Source: Flammeovirgaceae bacterium UBA5585
GTDB lineage: Bacteria; Bacteroidota; Bacteroidia; Cytophagales; Cyclobacteriaceae
NCBI GenBank assembly: GCA_002425185.1
Contig: DILT01000003.1
Location: forward strand, 62,001-126,000
Direction: 5' to 3'
Length of the DNA: 64,000 nt
Made by a program: the position numbers and the translations under genes
Part shown: positions 43,315 through 52,285 of the stretch, one piece after another
How the letters are laid out: the number at the start of each line of letters is the position of its first letter
How positions within the stretch are numbered: position 1 is the stretch's first letter
Notes under the pieces: model-generated
What the model saw: the letters and a program-made list of their open reading frames with translations, nothing else
The model's database searches: none
What the model was told of the DNA's origin: nothing

Positions 43315-45648
43315 TTACTTGTATTTTAGATTCTCATTTTTGTCCCAGATTCCCCAGCGTTGTCCTACATCACCTTCATGACGAACTTTCCATGATTCAT
43401 CGAAGGAAGAGAAGTAAAACATTTCGATGTTTTCGCTCTTTACCCAGTTTTGGGTATTGATAAAATACCGCATGGCATTGGCCTCCGAGGGTTGTGCCTC
43501 TCCGTTATTGGAACCCATATCCGGCCAGCCTGTTTCCGTGATGATAACCCGCTTGCCTTTGGCAGCTTCTGTGGCCACCAGGTACATTTGTCTCAAATAT
43601 CCGGATGCCTGATCAATGTGACAACCTTCCCAGAACGGGTAGCAATTTGCCAGCACCAGATCGCAGGCATCCACCAATGCAGGATGTTCATTAAACTGGT
43701 AGTACGCATCGACATAACCAACCGGTATATTCGGGAGTGCCTGCTTCACCCGATGAATGTACTGTAGCAACTCCTGCTCAGTTAAATCATTGCGCAACAG
43801 CACTTCATTTCCAACCACAGCGATATCAATAAATCCCTTTTGTGCCAGCTTGATTAATGCTTCGATCTCCTTTTCGTTATTCGCTTTATTGCTGTCAATC
43901 CATGCGCCCGCCATCACCTTCAGGCCTTTTTCCCGGGCAACTTTAGGAATAAACTCATTTCCATCCGTGCAGGAGAACGAACGCACCCATTTTGTATAGG
44001 GTGCTAGAATCGCCATCCTCTTTTGTATCTGCTCTTCTGATAAATTGTCGCCAATGTTTTGCCCCTCCAGGTACGGGCTAAAGCAAATTCCGTGAAGTCC
44101 GTTGTTTAAGGTTTTGCCGACCAGTTCTTTGATCTCCGAATTTGATTTAGTGGCAAAATTGATGTCAGATGCTACTGCCGGTATATCTCTACGTGATAAA
44201 AATTTCACCTGTTGATAGTACGAAGTGAATTTTTCTTTCTTGCCTTCCTTGCGTTTATTCAGCTCTGCGCGTATCTCGTTGGCGCGCTGTTCATCCACAT
44301 TGTAATTGCGCATGACATACATCGCAATCAGTGTACCCGTAATCGGAAGTCCGGAGAAAAATGCCCGTAAACCGGTGATGGCACCTTCGGGCTGAACATC
44401 AGCACCGGAATCAAACCCTACAAGAGTCATGATTACACCACTTAATCCACCGGCAATGGCGAAACCAAATTTCACCATCCACCAGTAAATGGCACCGAAT
44501 GTTCCCTCTCTTCGCAATCCGGTGTTCAGTTCATCCATATCGATTACATCGGCCGTCATCGACATCATCAGCACAAACAGACTTCCGATACCGAAGGAGA
44601 AAAGCGGCAATGCAAAGATGAACATATACGGTTTACCCGGAATAAACAGAAACCATAACAGGATATAGCCGATAATCGATACTCCCTGGGAGGCAATAAA
44701 GGCATTCCGTTTGCCTATTCTTTTGGACAGCCGGGTAACAATCGGGATAACAAGAAAGGTTGTACCGAGTGCACCTAAACATCCAAACAGTGTGGGCCAG
44801 ACACCCGCTGCCCCTGCATCACCGTTAAACAGGTGGTATACAATAATGAAGAAAGAAAATGCTGCAACGGTATTGAAGGCATTAAAAACCAAAAAAGTGG
44901 CAATACAGAGTTGTTTGAATGGTTTTAGCTTAAATGCTTCTTTGAAGCCGGAAAGTATTTTTTTAAGGCTGCCCCCAATGGTTGAAAGACTAAGCGGGGA
45001 GTAATTTTCATTCAGCGTAGATTTACTTTTAATAAATACAGCAGGCACCATGGCACACAGTGCAAATATGATCCCCACATAAACGGCCAGTGTTCGTGTA
45101 GCCACATCAGCAGACTCAAACAGGGTATTGTCATACATGATCACCCAAAACCATGGCGCAATCACCCACGCCCACTGACCAATCCATTGTGCAACACCCA
45201 TAATGCTGGTGCGTTCATGAAAATCATTACTCATTTCATAGCCCATCGCCACATACGGAACACTGAAAATGGTGAGGCCAAAATAAAATATGAATGACCA
45301 AAGCATGAAATAGATAAAATTATATTCGAGACCATTGGCTCTATATAACTGCCACATCACAACAAAGGCAAGCCCCATAACAATAGCTCCGATGAATACA
45401 TATTGTCTTCGTCTTCCCCATCTGGATTTTGTATTGTCAGAGATGAAACCCATAATAGGATCGGTGAAGGCATCAAATATTCTGGGAAAAAGGTATATAG
45501 TTCCCCACATCCAACCGGGAAAGCCAAGATCTTTTACCAGCACCACCATAAAAATTCCCAGCACGGCAGGAAACATCTGATTGGCGAGCATGCCTAAACC
45601 GAAGGCAACTTTCTGACCGAACGGAACTTGAGTTGTGGTTGCTGACAT
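43315..45648 (-). CDS. GPH/MFS sugar permease fused to a GH17 domain
   Basis: 777 residues. Residues 1-455 form a 12-helix transporter of the glycoside-pentoside-hexuronide type: FPRIFDAFTDPIMGFISDNT, KSRWGRRRQYVFIG and a second-half MSMTADVIDMDELNTGLRREG. A basic linker (about 455-485) joins it to a complete GH17 domain (about 488-777) with Glu615 in VVGNEVLL and Glu705 in IITETGWPDMG. Since both ends of such transporters face the cytosol, the glycosidase should sit at the inner exit of the permease. The frame runs unbroken with no internal stop, and neighbouring genes are collinear, so the fusion is not obviously an error. Inferred role: import of beta-glucan oligosaccharides with immediate cleavage. 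Confidence 0.9.
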   Translation of the reverse strand: MSATTTQVPFGQKVAFGLGMLANQMFPAVLGIFMVVLVKDLGFPGWMWGTIYLFPRIFDAFTDPIMGFISDNTKSRWGRRRQYVFIGAIVMGLAFVVMWQLYRANGLEYNFIYFMLWSFIFYFGLTIFSVPYVAMGYEMSNDFHERTSIMGVAQWIGQWAWVIAPWFWVIMYDNTLFESADVATRTLAVYVGIIFALCAMVPAVFIKSKSTLNENYSPLSLSTIGGSLKKILSGFKEAFKLKPFKQLCIATFLVFNAFNTVAAFSFFIIVYHLFNGDAGAAGVWPTLFGCLGALGTTFLVIPIVTRLSKRIGKRNAFIASQGVSIIGYILLWFLFIPGKPYMFIFALPLFSFGIGSLFVLMMSMTADVIDMDELNTGLRREGTFGAIYWWMVKFGFAIAGGLSGVIMTLVGFDSGADVQPEGAITGLRAFFSGLPITGTLIAMYVMRNYNVDEQRANEIRAELNKRKEGKKEKFTSYYQQVKFLSRRDIPAVASDINFATKSNSEIKELVGKTLNNGLHGICFSPYLEGQNIGDNLSEEQIQKRMAILAPYTKWVRSFSCTDGNEFIPKVAREKGLKVMAGAWIDSNKANNEKEIEALIKLAQKGFIDIAVVGNEVLLRNDLTEQELLQYIHRVKQALPNIPVGYVDAYYQFNEHPALVDACDLVLANCYPFWEGCHIDQASGYLRQMYLVATEAAKGKRVIITETGWPDMGSNNGEAQPSEANAMRYFINTQNWVKSENIEMFYFSSFDESWKVRHEGDVGQRWGIWDKNENLKYK

Positions 45649-45716
45649 GGAAGTTATTTTTAGTTAGCGGTGAGTATAATTTGTTAAGCTTTTCAGTTAC
45701 CGATACACGGTATGTT

Positions 45717-47021
45717 CTATTTTGCAGGCGGTGCCTTTACATCATTCATCAGTTTCTTTACATCTCCGTCATAGGTATTAGTGATCGTGTTGCCACCTCG
45801 CGTGAGGCCCTTGAAAATCCCTTTGTCCACCAGCTCCCACATCGGATATTTCGCTTTGCCTGTTACATCAAACAGTCCGAAGTGATTTTCTGAGCCGTTC
45901 GGATTCCCCGCATCTTTCCACACTTCATCAAACGCTTCGAAGTAAAAGCACGATATGCCTGCCGCGTTAGTCCATTCACGCATGTGTTTGTAGTAAAGTC
46001 CCTGCTTATACTCATCGGTAGCATGCGAGCCCTCAGGGCCATAGAAACCATCGGAGACGGTTGCCCAGCCCGTTTCACCAATGTGAATGGGTTTATCAAC
46101 CCCCAGACTTTTCATGTATTTCGAGACAGCGTCATATTGCGATTTGGCGAATGCCACAGCACGCAGCATGGCGGCATCAGTTTTTTCAATCTCTGCAAGT
46201 TGTTTTTCTTCAGCGGGTACGCGCCAAAAATCAGGATTGTAATGTGTGTTGTGATAGGGATAGGTGTGCATGGAAATGTAGTCCACAGCCTTAATTAGTT
46301 TCGCCAGGTCTTCTGTGTGATAGCTGGCATCACCGCCACCCCAGGACGCAAAGTCATCAGATGAAGTGATCCATAGTTCTTTGGAAAGTTTACCCGATGC
46401 TTTAAGCGACTGCAGGTGGTTTACCCACTTCAGTATGACAGAAGGCTGAACGTAATAACTGGCAGCCCACTTCACCATGGCTTCATTACCCACCGCAAGT
46501 ATTTTTACAATATCCGGATACTGATTAGCCAGCGCTACAGCCCTTTCTATCTCACCTTCATTTTGTTCGCTTTCAATGTTATGATCGGGCTCAAGACCGG
46601 TCCATGCATTTTTACAATCTATCCAGGCGCCCAGCATCATGTACATTTCAAAATCGGGATCAGCACTCTTTAACTCACGGATGGCTTTGAGTAAGTTGGA
46701 TGCGTGAGGGAACTGGACATTGTAGGTCCGCACGATCCTGATACCCATGGCGGATAAAATCTTCAGATCTTCTTTTAGTTGCTCCACGGTGGGCTGAATT
46801 GTTCGTGATTTTTCCCGGTAACCTTCGTAGCAAATGGCCTGGTAAGCTGCGTTGCCTAAAATATCTTTCGCTGTCACTTCTTGTTGTTTGGTTGATTGAT
46901 CTTCGTGTTGTTCTTTTTGTTTATTGCTGCAGGAAAAGCTGATCATGAATGCGATTCCGATACCAAGTATTCCTGGAATCTTGTTCATGGTATTTGATAT
47001 CTTTTGAAATCCATAGTTCAT
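45717..47021 (-). CDS. GH17-type glycosidase lipoprotein
   Basis: 434 residues from ATG 47021, which overlaps the stop of the GH3 gene by 4 bases; ATG 46988 is a second option. A lipoprotein signal ends in MISFSC (Cys31). The catalytic domain is related to GH17: LKILSAMGIRIVRTYN, ILAVGNEAMVKW with Glu180 and HIGETGWATVSDG with Glu316, SMHTYPYHNTHYNPDFW in between. It differs clearly from the two cytosolic GH17 copies. Expected to be anchored in the periplasm or on the surface, trimming beta-1,3-glucan. Part of the collinear locus, 68 bases ahead of the permease fusion. Confidence 0.87.
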   Translation of the reverse strand: MNYGFQKISNTMNKIPGILGIGIAFMISFSCSNKQKEQHEDQSTKQQEVTAKDILGNAAYQAICYEGYREKSRTIQPTVEQLKEDLKILSAMGIRIVRTYNVQFPHASNLLKAIRELKSADPDFEMYMMLGAWIDCKNAWTGLEPDHNIESEQNEGEIERAVALANQYPDIVKILAVGNEAMVKWAASYYVQPSVILKWVNHLQSLKASGKLSKELWITSSDDFASWGGGDASYHTEDLAKLIKAVDYISMHTYPYHNTHYNPDFWRVPAEEKQLAEIEKTDAAMLRAVAFAKSQYDAVSKYMKSLGVDKPIHIGETGWATVSDGFYGPEGSHATDEYKQGLYYKHMREWTNAAGISCFYFEAFDEVWKDAGNPNGSENHFGLFDVTGKAKYPMWELVDKGIFKGLTRGGNTITNTYDGDVKKLMNDVKAPPAK

Positions 47022-48751
47022 AGTGATTGGTTATAGTTCAACCCGTATCCAAAAGGAAAGAGCGGTTCAATTGTGTTATCCCAATAATTCGGGCCGTACT
47101 TTCCGATATAATCTGCTTCCGATTTAGGCCAGGAGTGTGGGAGCTTTCCCTTGAAGTCATGTTTACCGTATAAGACTTCAGCAATGCCATCGCCTTCAGA
47201 ACCCGGTAACCATGCCGCTACAAAAGCATCGCACTGATTAATTTGATCGGTAACGACCAGCGGCCTTCCTGAAATCAGGATCACTACAGTTTTAATTCCT
47301 TTAGCCGTGTAGGTCTCAAAAATTTGCTGATGTGCTTCAGTAAGCGTGAGCTGATACTTGTTCATCTCTCCGCCAACGTCACCGAAGAACTCAGCATAGG
47401 GCGTTTCACCTACAACAATCACAGCCACGTCAACATTGTCGTAACCGGCAAGTCCGTCTTTGTCGTACAGCACTTCACCGGCAGTGTGTTTTATGAAACC
47501 ATCCAAAATCGTGGTAGCTCCTTTGTAATTTTCTGTCGTTCCCTGCCAGTTCACCGTCCAGCCACCAGACTGCAGCCCGCAGTTGTCGCCAAATTCGCCA
47601 ACCACCACAATCCTGGCGTCTTTCTTCAGCGGCAATATGTTGTTGCGATTTTTAAGTAGCACCAAAGATTCCCGCACGGCTTGTCGCGCCACGTTCCGGT
47701 GTTCCTGAATGCCGATCGTGCTGATCAGGCTTCCATCCGGAAAGGGATTATCAAAAAGACCCATCCGGAATTTCTGTCGTAAAATTCTGCGCACGGCATC
47801 GTCAATTCTTTCTTGTGAGATAACACCGTTCAGCACTCCGTTCTTTACACCTTCCTGGAACAGGCCCAGATCTCCATCCACCGCCATCACCATATCGATA
47901 CCGGCATTGATTATGTCGTTCCCGCCAAAACGGGAGTAAGCCTTCCAGTCGGACACAACAATGCCACCGAAATTCAACTCCGCTTTTAACAATCCGGTGA
48001 TCATGGCTTTGTGCGCATGCATCGGTACTCCATCCAGCGTATTGAAGGATGCCATTACTGAACCCACACCGCTTGCAATGGCCGCCTGGTAGGGTGGAAG
48101 GAGTTGCTGTCTGATTTCATCCAGACTCAGTGTTGTATTTCCACCCTCCACACCAAAGTCGGTGGCACCATCACCAATAAAATGCTTGGCGGTTGCCATC
48201 ACCGTAAAGGGTTCTGTCAACCCCTGGTGCCCGCGGATGGAAGCTTTGGTTAATTCAGCAGTCAACTCTGTGCTTTCTGAAAAAGCTTCATAAACGCGTC
48301 CCCATTTTTCATTGAACGGAATGGCGACACAGGGTGAAAAGACCCAGTTAAAGCCTGTTGCTTTTGATTCAATTGCGGTGATTGCCGCGGCTTTCTCTAC
48401 CAGTCCGGCATTTCGCGATGCTCCCAGGCCAATGTTGTGCGGAAAGATGACAGCGCCATCATACGTATTTTGTCCGTGCACGGCATCAACACCGAATAAC
48501 AACGGTATTCCCAGACGAGTAGACAGCGCCTGCTTTTGCAGTTCGGTAAATTTTGCCTGCCATTCGGCAGCATCATTGCCGGGTGTTGGCCCCTGCGTAT
48601 GTATAATTGATCCGATGAATTTTGTGTTGATTTCATTGAGGGTAATATCATCAAAATGCCGCACCTGTGTCATCTGACCGATCTTCTCATCGAGGGTCAT
48701 CTGAGCGAGCAATTTCTCAACTTTTTGTTCCAGGTGCCGGTTGTTCTTCAT
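47018..48751 (-). CDS. GH3 beta-glucosidase without signal peptide
   Basis: 577 residues. GH3 hallmarks: LFGVDAVHGQN, MATAKHFIGDG, and the nucleophile Asp268 in IVVSDWKAY; the second (alpha/beta)6 domain runs from about 370 (ESLVLLKNRNNILPLKK) to the end. The C-terminal FnIII domain of many GH3 enzymes is absent. The N-terminus MKNNRHLEQKVEKLLAQMTLDEKIGQ shows no signal peptide, so it is probably cytosolic and releases glucose from imported oligosaccharides. Both ends overlap neighbouring genes by 4 bases, indicating coupled translation with the phosphorylase-like and GH17 lipoprotein genes. Confidence 0.92.
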   Translation of the reverse strand: MKNNRHLEQKVEKLLAQMTLDEKIGQMTQVRHFDDITLNEINTKFIGSIIHTQGPTPGNDAAEWQAKFTELQKQALSTRLGIPLLFGVDAVHGQNTYDGAVIFPHNIGLGASRNAGLVEKAAAITAIESKATGFNWVFSPCVAIPFNEKWGRVYEAFSESTELTAELTKASIRGHQGLTEPFTVMATAKHFIGDGATDFGVEGGNTTLSLDEIRQQLLPPYQAAIASGVGSVMASFNTLDGVPMHAHKAMITGLLKAELNFGGIVVSDWKAYSRFGGNDIINAGIDMVMAVDGDLGLFQEGVKNGVLNGVISQERIDDAVRRILRQKFRMGLFDNPFPDGSLISTIGIQEHRNVARQAVRESLVLLKNRNNILPLKKDARIVVVGEFGDNCGLQSGGWTVNWQGTTENYKGATTILDGFIKHTAGEVLYDKDGLAGYDNVDVAVIVVGETPYAEFFGDVGGEMNKYQLTLTEAHQQIFETYTAKGIKTVVILISGRPLVVTDQINQCDAFVAAWLPGSEGDGIAEVLYGKHDFKGKLPHSWPKSEADYIGKYGPNYWDNTIEPLFPFGYGLNYNQSL

Positions 48752-51700
48752 TTCAGTAGTATAGATTGATTCATCTGAACAACCACGCGCACCACCTCAC
48801 CGGTTCGGCCCGCAATTTTCTGACTGGTCAGTTTATCCAGCCTGAGGTTTTCCGATTTGGAAATACTGCCATCTGAAAAAACAATTTGAAGCCCTGACTG
48901 CGCAGCAAGTTTGTATACCACCGGTACCTGGCAGTACGTAAAGCATAACGATTTCTCTTCCACTGGTAATTCAGTGTTTTCACCTTTTACATTGATATAG
49001 CTGAAGACTTGCGGGATGGATAAGAATTCATTCTTTCTCAGCATACACGGGTTAAAGTGAATCTGGCCATCCTGCACAGAAATACCCAACTCACCAAAAC
49101 GCGATATAATATCTTCCTTCACCTGGCCGGTCATACCAGGCTGTTGTGCTCCTTTGTTGGCAGGAGTATGGGAGTACGGATCGGTAGGAAATGCTCCGTA
49201 CAGCGAAGGGGATTTATGAACGCCTATACCTTCATTGATTTCGTAGTAATGCTGCAAAAGTTTGCTAACCAGCGTTTCATTGTCCTTCTCGTGAATGGCC
49301 TTGAGGCAACATTCCTGCACGGCCAACTGGAGTTTGGAAACCATGTGCCAGTAAATTGATCCTAAACCTTCGTAGCCAAAAAATGTTCCTGACCGGCCGG
49401 TGAATGCTTTATGATTGAAAACCTTTTCGAAAATTGCCAGCACCTCATCCTTCGCAGAAGATGTTACCTGATACGCACCAGCTAATTCATCCAGAGCTTT
49501 TTGAAGGTCAGTTGCATTGTTGAAATTACCATTGAAGTGGTAATTACCCTGAATATCCTGTTCAACGATACGGGTATTCCCCTCGCGCAGCAGTTGAGTC
49601 AGCAGGGTTGATTTTGCAATATCCGATTTATCAATGTTATTCTTGACCAGAAAACCGGGTAAGTCTTTATTGGGATACAGGAGGTAGCTAAACTGATCCT
49701 CCCGGTAGAGCTTACTTGCCCGCAGACTGTCCAGTGTTACAAGTACTTCTTTAGATGTTAAATAGCCGGAACTTAAAATAGCCACTTGCCCTTCGAGCAT
49801 TTCAGGGAGGTAGGAAATGGATATCTCTTCACTATTTTCAACAGTCATCAGATTATACGCGCGATACAGGTTATCCGGTCTTTTGCTGGCGCGAATGGTG
49901 TGCTCCAGGTAGCTGAGACAAACGGATGAAAACTCAACCAGGTCATGTATGGATAACGGCTTTCGCTGATCACGGAAGGATTGATGGTATATTTTCTGCC
50001 TGTAGTTGCTGCCGGCCATGCCCAATCCGTCAAGAATTGCTTTCTTGTCCTTGTTGTTAATCGGTCCGGAAAGCAAGTGCTGATGATTCAATAGTGTATT
50101 GCTGATCTCTTCAAAGAAGACAAGTAATTCTTCCGAAACCTTTACCTCGTTGATTTTACTTTGTTCGAGCAGTGTTTTGAAAAAAGCCATAAACCTTCGC
50201 AGGTAACAAAGCGTCACCACCGACACACCGTTTCCAACCAACGCATTGTTGGCATCATTCCATTCGGGGCGCTGGGTATTCATCCAGATGCCGCCTTCGG
50301 GTATGAAGTTGGATAGCTTGGCTAAAACGGTGGCAAGAATTTTTTCAATAAAGTTGACATGATGAATTGTACCCTTTCTGTTTTCAAGCACAGCACTGTC
50401 TGCGCCAAGCGATGACCAACGTTCCTGTATGGCGTGGTCAAGCTTATGATCAAAATCAATGGTGTCTTTGGGATTTCTTAGGATGTCTTCGTAGGGCTTT
50501 ATTTTATACGGCACGTTGGCATAAACAAATATTTCCTCGTTGAAATATTCAGCGAGTCTTCCGGGTACATGACTCTCGGCAAACTCCAGAAACTTCAGCA
50601 GGTAGATAATCTGATGATCGCCCCAATAGCCAATGTACGACCACGGATCATCCGCTTCAATTTTTTCCCAGTCGATACCATTCTTTGTAATCCTGTAGGG
50701 ATTATATCCATCGAAAGTCGATGCATTCAGGAACTTGAAGATCATCCCTTCAATAAATGCAGGATAGGAGTGCGCCAGCGCTTCCCAGTTCTGGAAGATA
50801 TCCCTCCAGTTGCCGGCATAGTCCAGTACTTTTGATCCGTCAGCTTCATTGATAATATTGATGGAAAACTGATTCCACGGCCTGCTCGGGTCACCATGCC
50901 TTCTGCTGAATTTCAGCGGTAAATACTCCAGGCATAACCGTTTAAGATCCTGATCATCGGAAGCGGCAGCCAGTTCCCTGACAACCGAATGTGAAATATG
51001 CCCGGGGAGGTTTTGAATGCGCTGTTTATGCCTTTCATACGCCTGCCGGTTAGCGTTGGCAATATATTTTTCGAGGTCACTCTTTTCGATTTGATAATGG
51101 TTATCAAAGATGCCTCCGCGCATAATGTTGAACATCACATTGGCGAAGTGCCTGGTGTCTTTCAGGCTGTCGGCCGTTAGTTGCAAGCCATCGGCTGCTG
51201 CATTTAGCCGGATAAGTTTTTCTGTGCCTGATTTAATGTCTTCTTTAATCCTGAACCGAAGATGCTTGTCGGTTTGTAAGGCTTTCGATACTTGAATGAT
51301 CTGGGAGACACTTTGATTTACGTCAGCTACAATAACCCACTCTTTTGTGGTTTTTGACTCAAGCAAAATATCGGCATGAACAAAGTATGCTCCCTTTTCT
51401 GCCTTGATGTCCGTTTCTTGTGTAACGGGAATTCCATTTCTGAAGTTATCGAGTTGTACAGAGGAAAGGAGTCGCGTTGGATTGTCCAGTCCGGTTGACC
51501 AGGCGATCGTAGCTTTTAGTGCTTCACTCGGCTCCGCCTTATCAACGATAATGGCACTAAGTGCATAGATTCCTAATCCGCCAGCTTTGTCAAGTTCACT
51601 TCTTTTGTATGCATCCACCAGGTTGCTACGCTGGTTTTGAAGTGCACTGCCAACCCCATACGGCAAAATGTTTTGAATGCCATCGAGAAGGGAAACTTGT

Positions 51701-52176
51701 ATCTCGGTTGCATTACCATTTATCAATCTGCAGTGTCTGACAAAACCATAGTGATTACTTGTACTCCACTGATAGTGAAAGGTCAGGTTTAAATCGTAAT
51801 TGATCTCTTCGAAGATAATTGTATTGCCATAGATACTCTTATACAGGTTTCGTTGCAGGTCATATAAGTTGGAATAACGGATAGAAAATGGTTCCCAAAG
51901 GTTTGCTTTGCCGTGCTTTTGGATGCGGAAAATTGTTTTCGGCCCGGTTAGTTCTGTGGATTCTATTATTTTATCATCGGTATAATAGGGGAACAATGCA
52001 TGTTCAGCATCTTTCCTTCCTGCGCTCAATCCGCCATTACTTCCAATAAACATCCAGTGGTTAGAGTCACTCAGGATGCTCATAAAAAATGGACGCATCT
52101 TATCGACATTCGAAATCTGAAAATAGCTTTCGTTGTCGATACGAACTTGCGTTAACTGAATCTGCTCGTTTTTCAC
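48748..52176 (-). CDS. Putative beta-1,3-glucan phosphorylase (GH94-like, GH149/GH161 candidate)
   Basis: 1142 residues, no signal peptide. The build resembles inverting disaccharide/oligosaccharide phosphorylases: an N-terminal beta-sandwich (about 1-330; MFIGSNGGLSAG, DGIQNILPYG), a linker, and an (alpha/alpha)6-type region with HGDPSRPWNQFSI, YAGNWRDIFQNWEAL and DPWSYIGYWGDHQIIYLLKFL. In this superfamily an Asp in such a motif is the general acid; the Asp in NWRDIFQN is a candidate. The size matches beta-1,3-oligoglucan phosphorylases (GH149 and GH161). Expected reaction: phosphorolysis of beta-1,3-oligoglucans to glucose 1-phosphate. Placement beside GH3 and GH17 genes supports it. I am not sure of the family number. 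Confidence 0.75.
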   Translation of the reverse strand: MKNEQIQLTQVRIDNESYFQISNVDKMRPFFMSILSDSNHWMFIGSNGGLSAGRKDAEHALFPYYTDDKIIESTELTGPKTIFRIQKHGKANLWEPFSIRYSNLYDLQRNLYKSIYGNTIIFEEINYDLNLTFHYQWSTSNHYGFVRHCRLINGNATEIQVSLLDGIQNILPYGVGSALQNQRSNLVDAYKRSELDKAGGLGIYALSAIIVDKAEPSEALKATIAWSTGLDNPTRLLSSVQLDNFRNGIPVTQETDIKAEKGAYFVHADILLESKTTKEWVIVADVNQSVSQIIQVSKALQTDKHLRFRIKEDIKSGTEKLIRLNAAADGLQLTADSLKDTRHFANVMFNIMRGGIFDNHYQIEKSDLEKYIANANRQAYERHKQRIQNLPGHISHSVVRELAAASDDQDLKRLCLEYLPLKFSRRHGDPSRPWNQFSINIINEADGSKVLDYAGNWRDIFQNWEALAHSYPAFIEGMIFKFLNASTFDGYNPYRITKNGIDWEKIEADDPWSYIGYWGDHQIIYLLKFLEFAESHVPGRLAEYFNEEIFVYANVPYKIKPYEDILRNPKDTIDFDHKLDHAIQERWSSLGADSAVLENRKGTIHHVNFIEKILATVLAKLSNFIPEGGIWMNTQRPEWNDANNALVGNGVSVVTLCYLRRFMAFFKTLLEQSKINEVKVSEELLVFFEEISNTLLNHQHLLSGPINNKDKKAILDGLGMAGSNYRQKIYHQSFRDQRKPLSIHDLVEFSSVCLSYLEHTIRASKRPDNLYRAYNLMTVENSEEISISYLPEMLEGQVAILSSGYLTSKEVLVTLDSLRASKLYREDQFSYLLYPNKDLPGFLVKNNIDKSDIAKSTLLTQLLREGNTRIVEQDIQGNYHFNGNFNNATDLQKALDELAGAYQVTSSAKDEVLAIFEKVFNHKAFTGRSGTFFGYEGLGSIYWHMVSKLQLAVQECCLKAIHEKDNETLVSKLLQHYYEINEGIGVHKSPSLYGAFPTDPYSHTPANKGAQQPGMTGQVKEDIISRFGELGISVQDGQIHFNPCMLRKNEFLSIPQVFSYINVKGENTELPVEEKSLCFTYCQVPVVYKLAAQSGLQIVFSDGSISKSENLRLDKLTSQKIAGRTGEVVRVVVQMNQSILLK

Positions 52177-52224
52177 CGCTTACAAATTTGGTTTAGGCAA
52201 ATGGGGCTATCCTGGCTTACTTGT

Positions 52225-52258
52225 AAATAGGTCGAGTTTTTTTGACTCGACCTATTTT
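52225..52258 (-). terminator. Strong hairpin terminator inside the beta-glucan locus
   Basis: Perfect 13-base stem, AAATAGGTCGAGT (52225-52237) and ACTCGACCTATTT (52245-52257), with a seven-base loop of T and G. It lies 28 bases after the stop of the PKD lipoprotein gene and before the phosphorylase gene, splitting the locus into a surface half and a cytosolic half. Confidence 0.85.
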
Positions 52259-52285
52259 GTATTCAAGGTTATTGGTTCTTAAAAT

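Noticed and set aside
43312..43315. Frameshift splitting one longer permease-GH17-GH17 protein
   Set aside because: The downstream GH17 has its own ATG and complete N-terminus, and the upstream frame ends with a normal C-terminus of the domain; two genes are the simpler reading.
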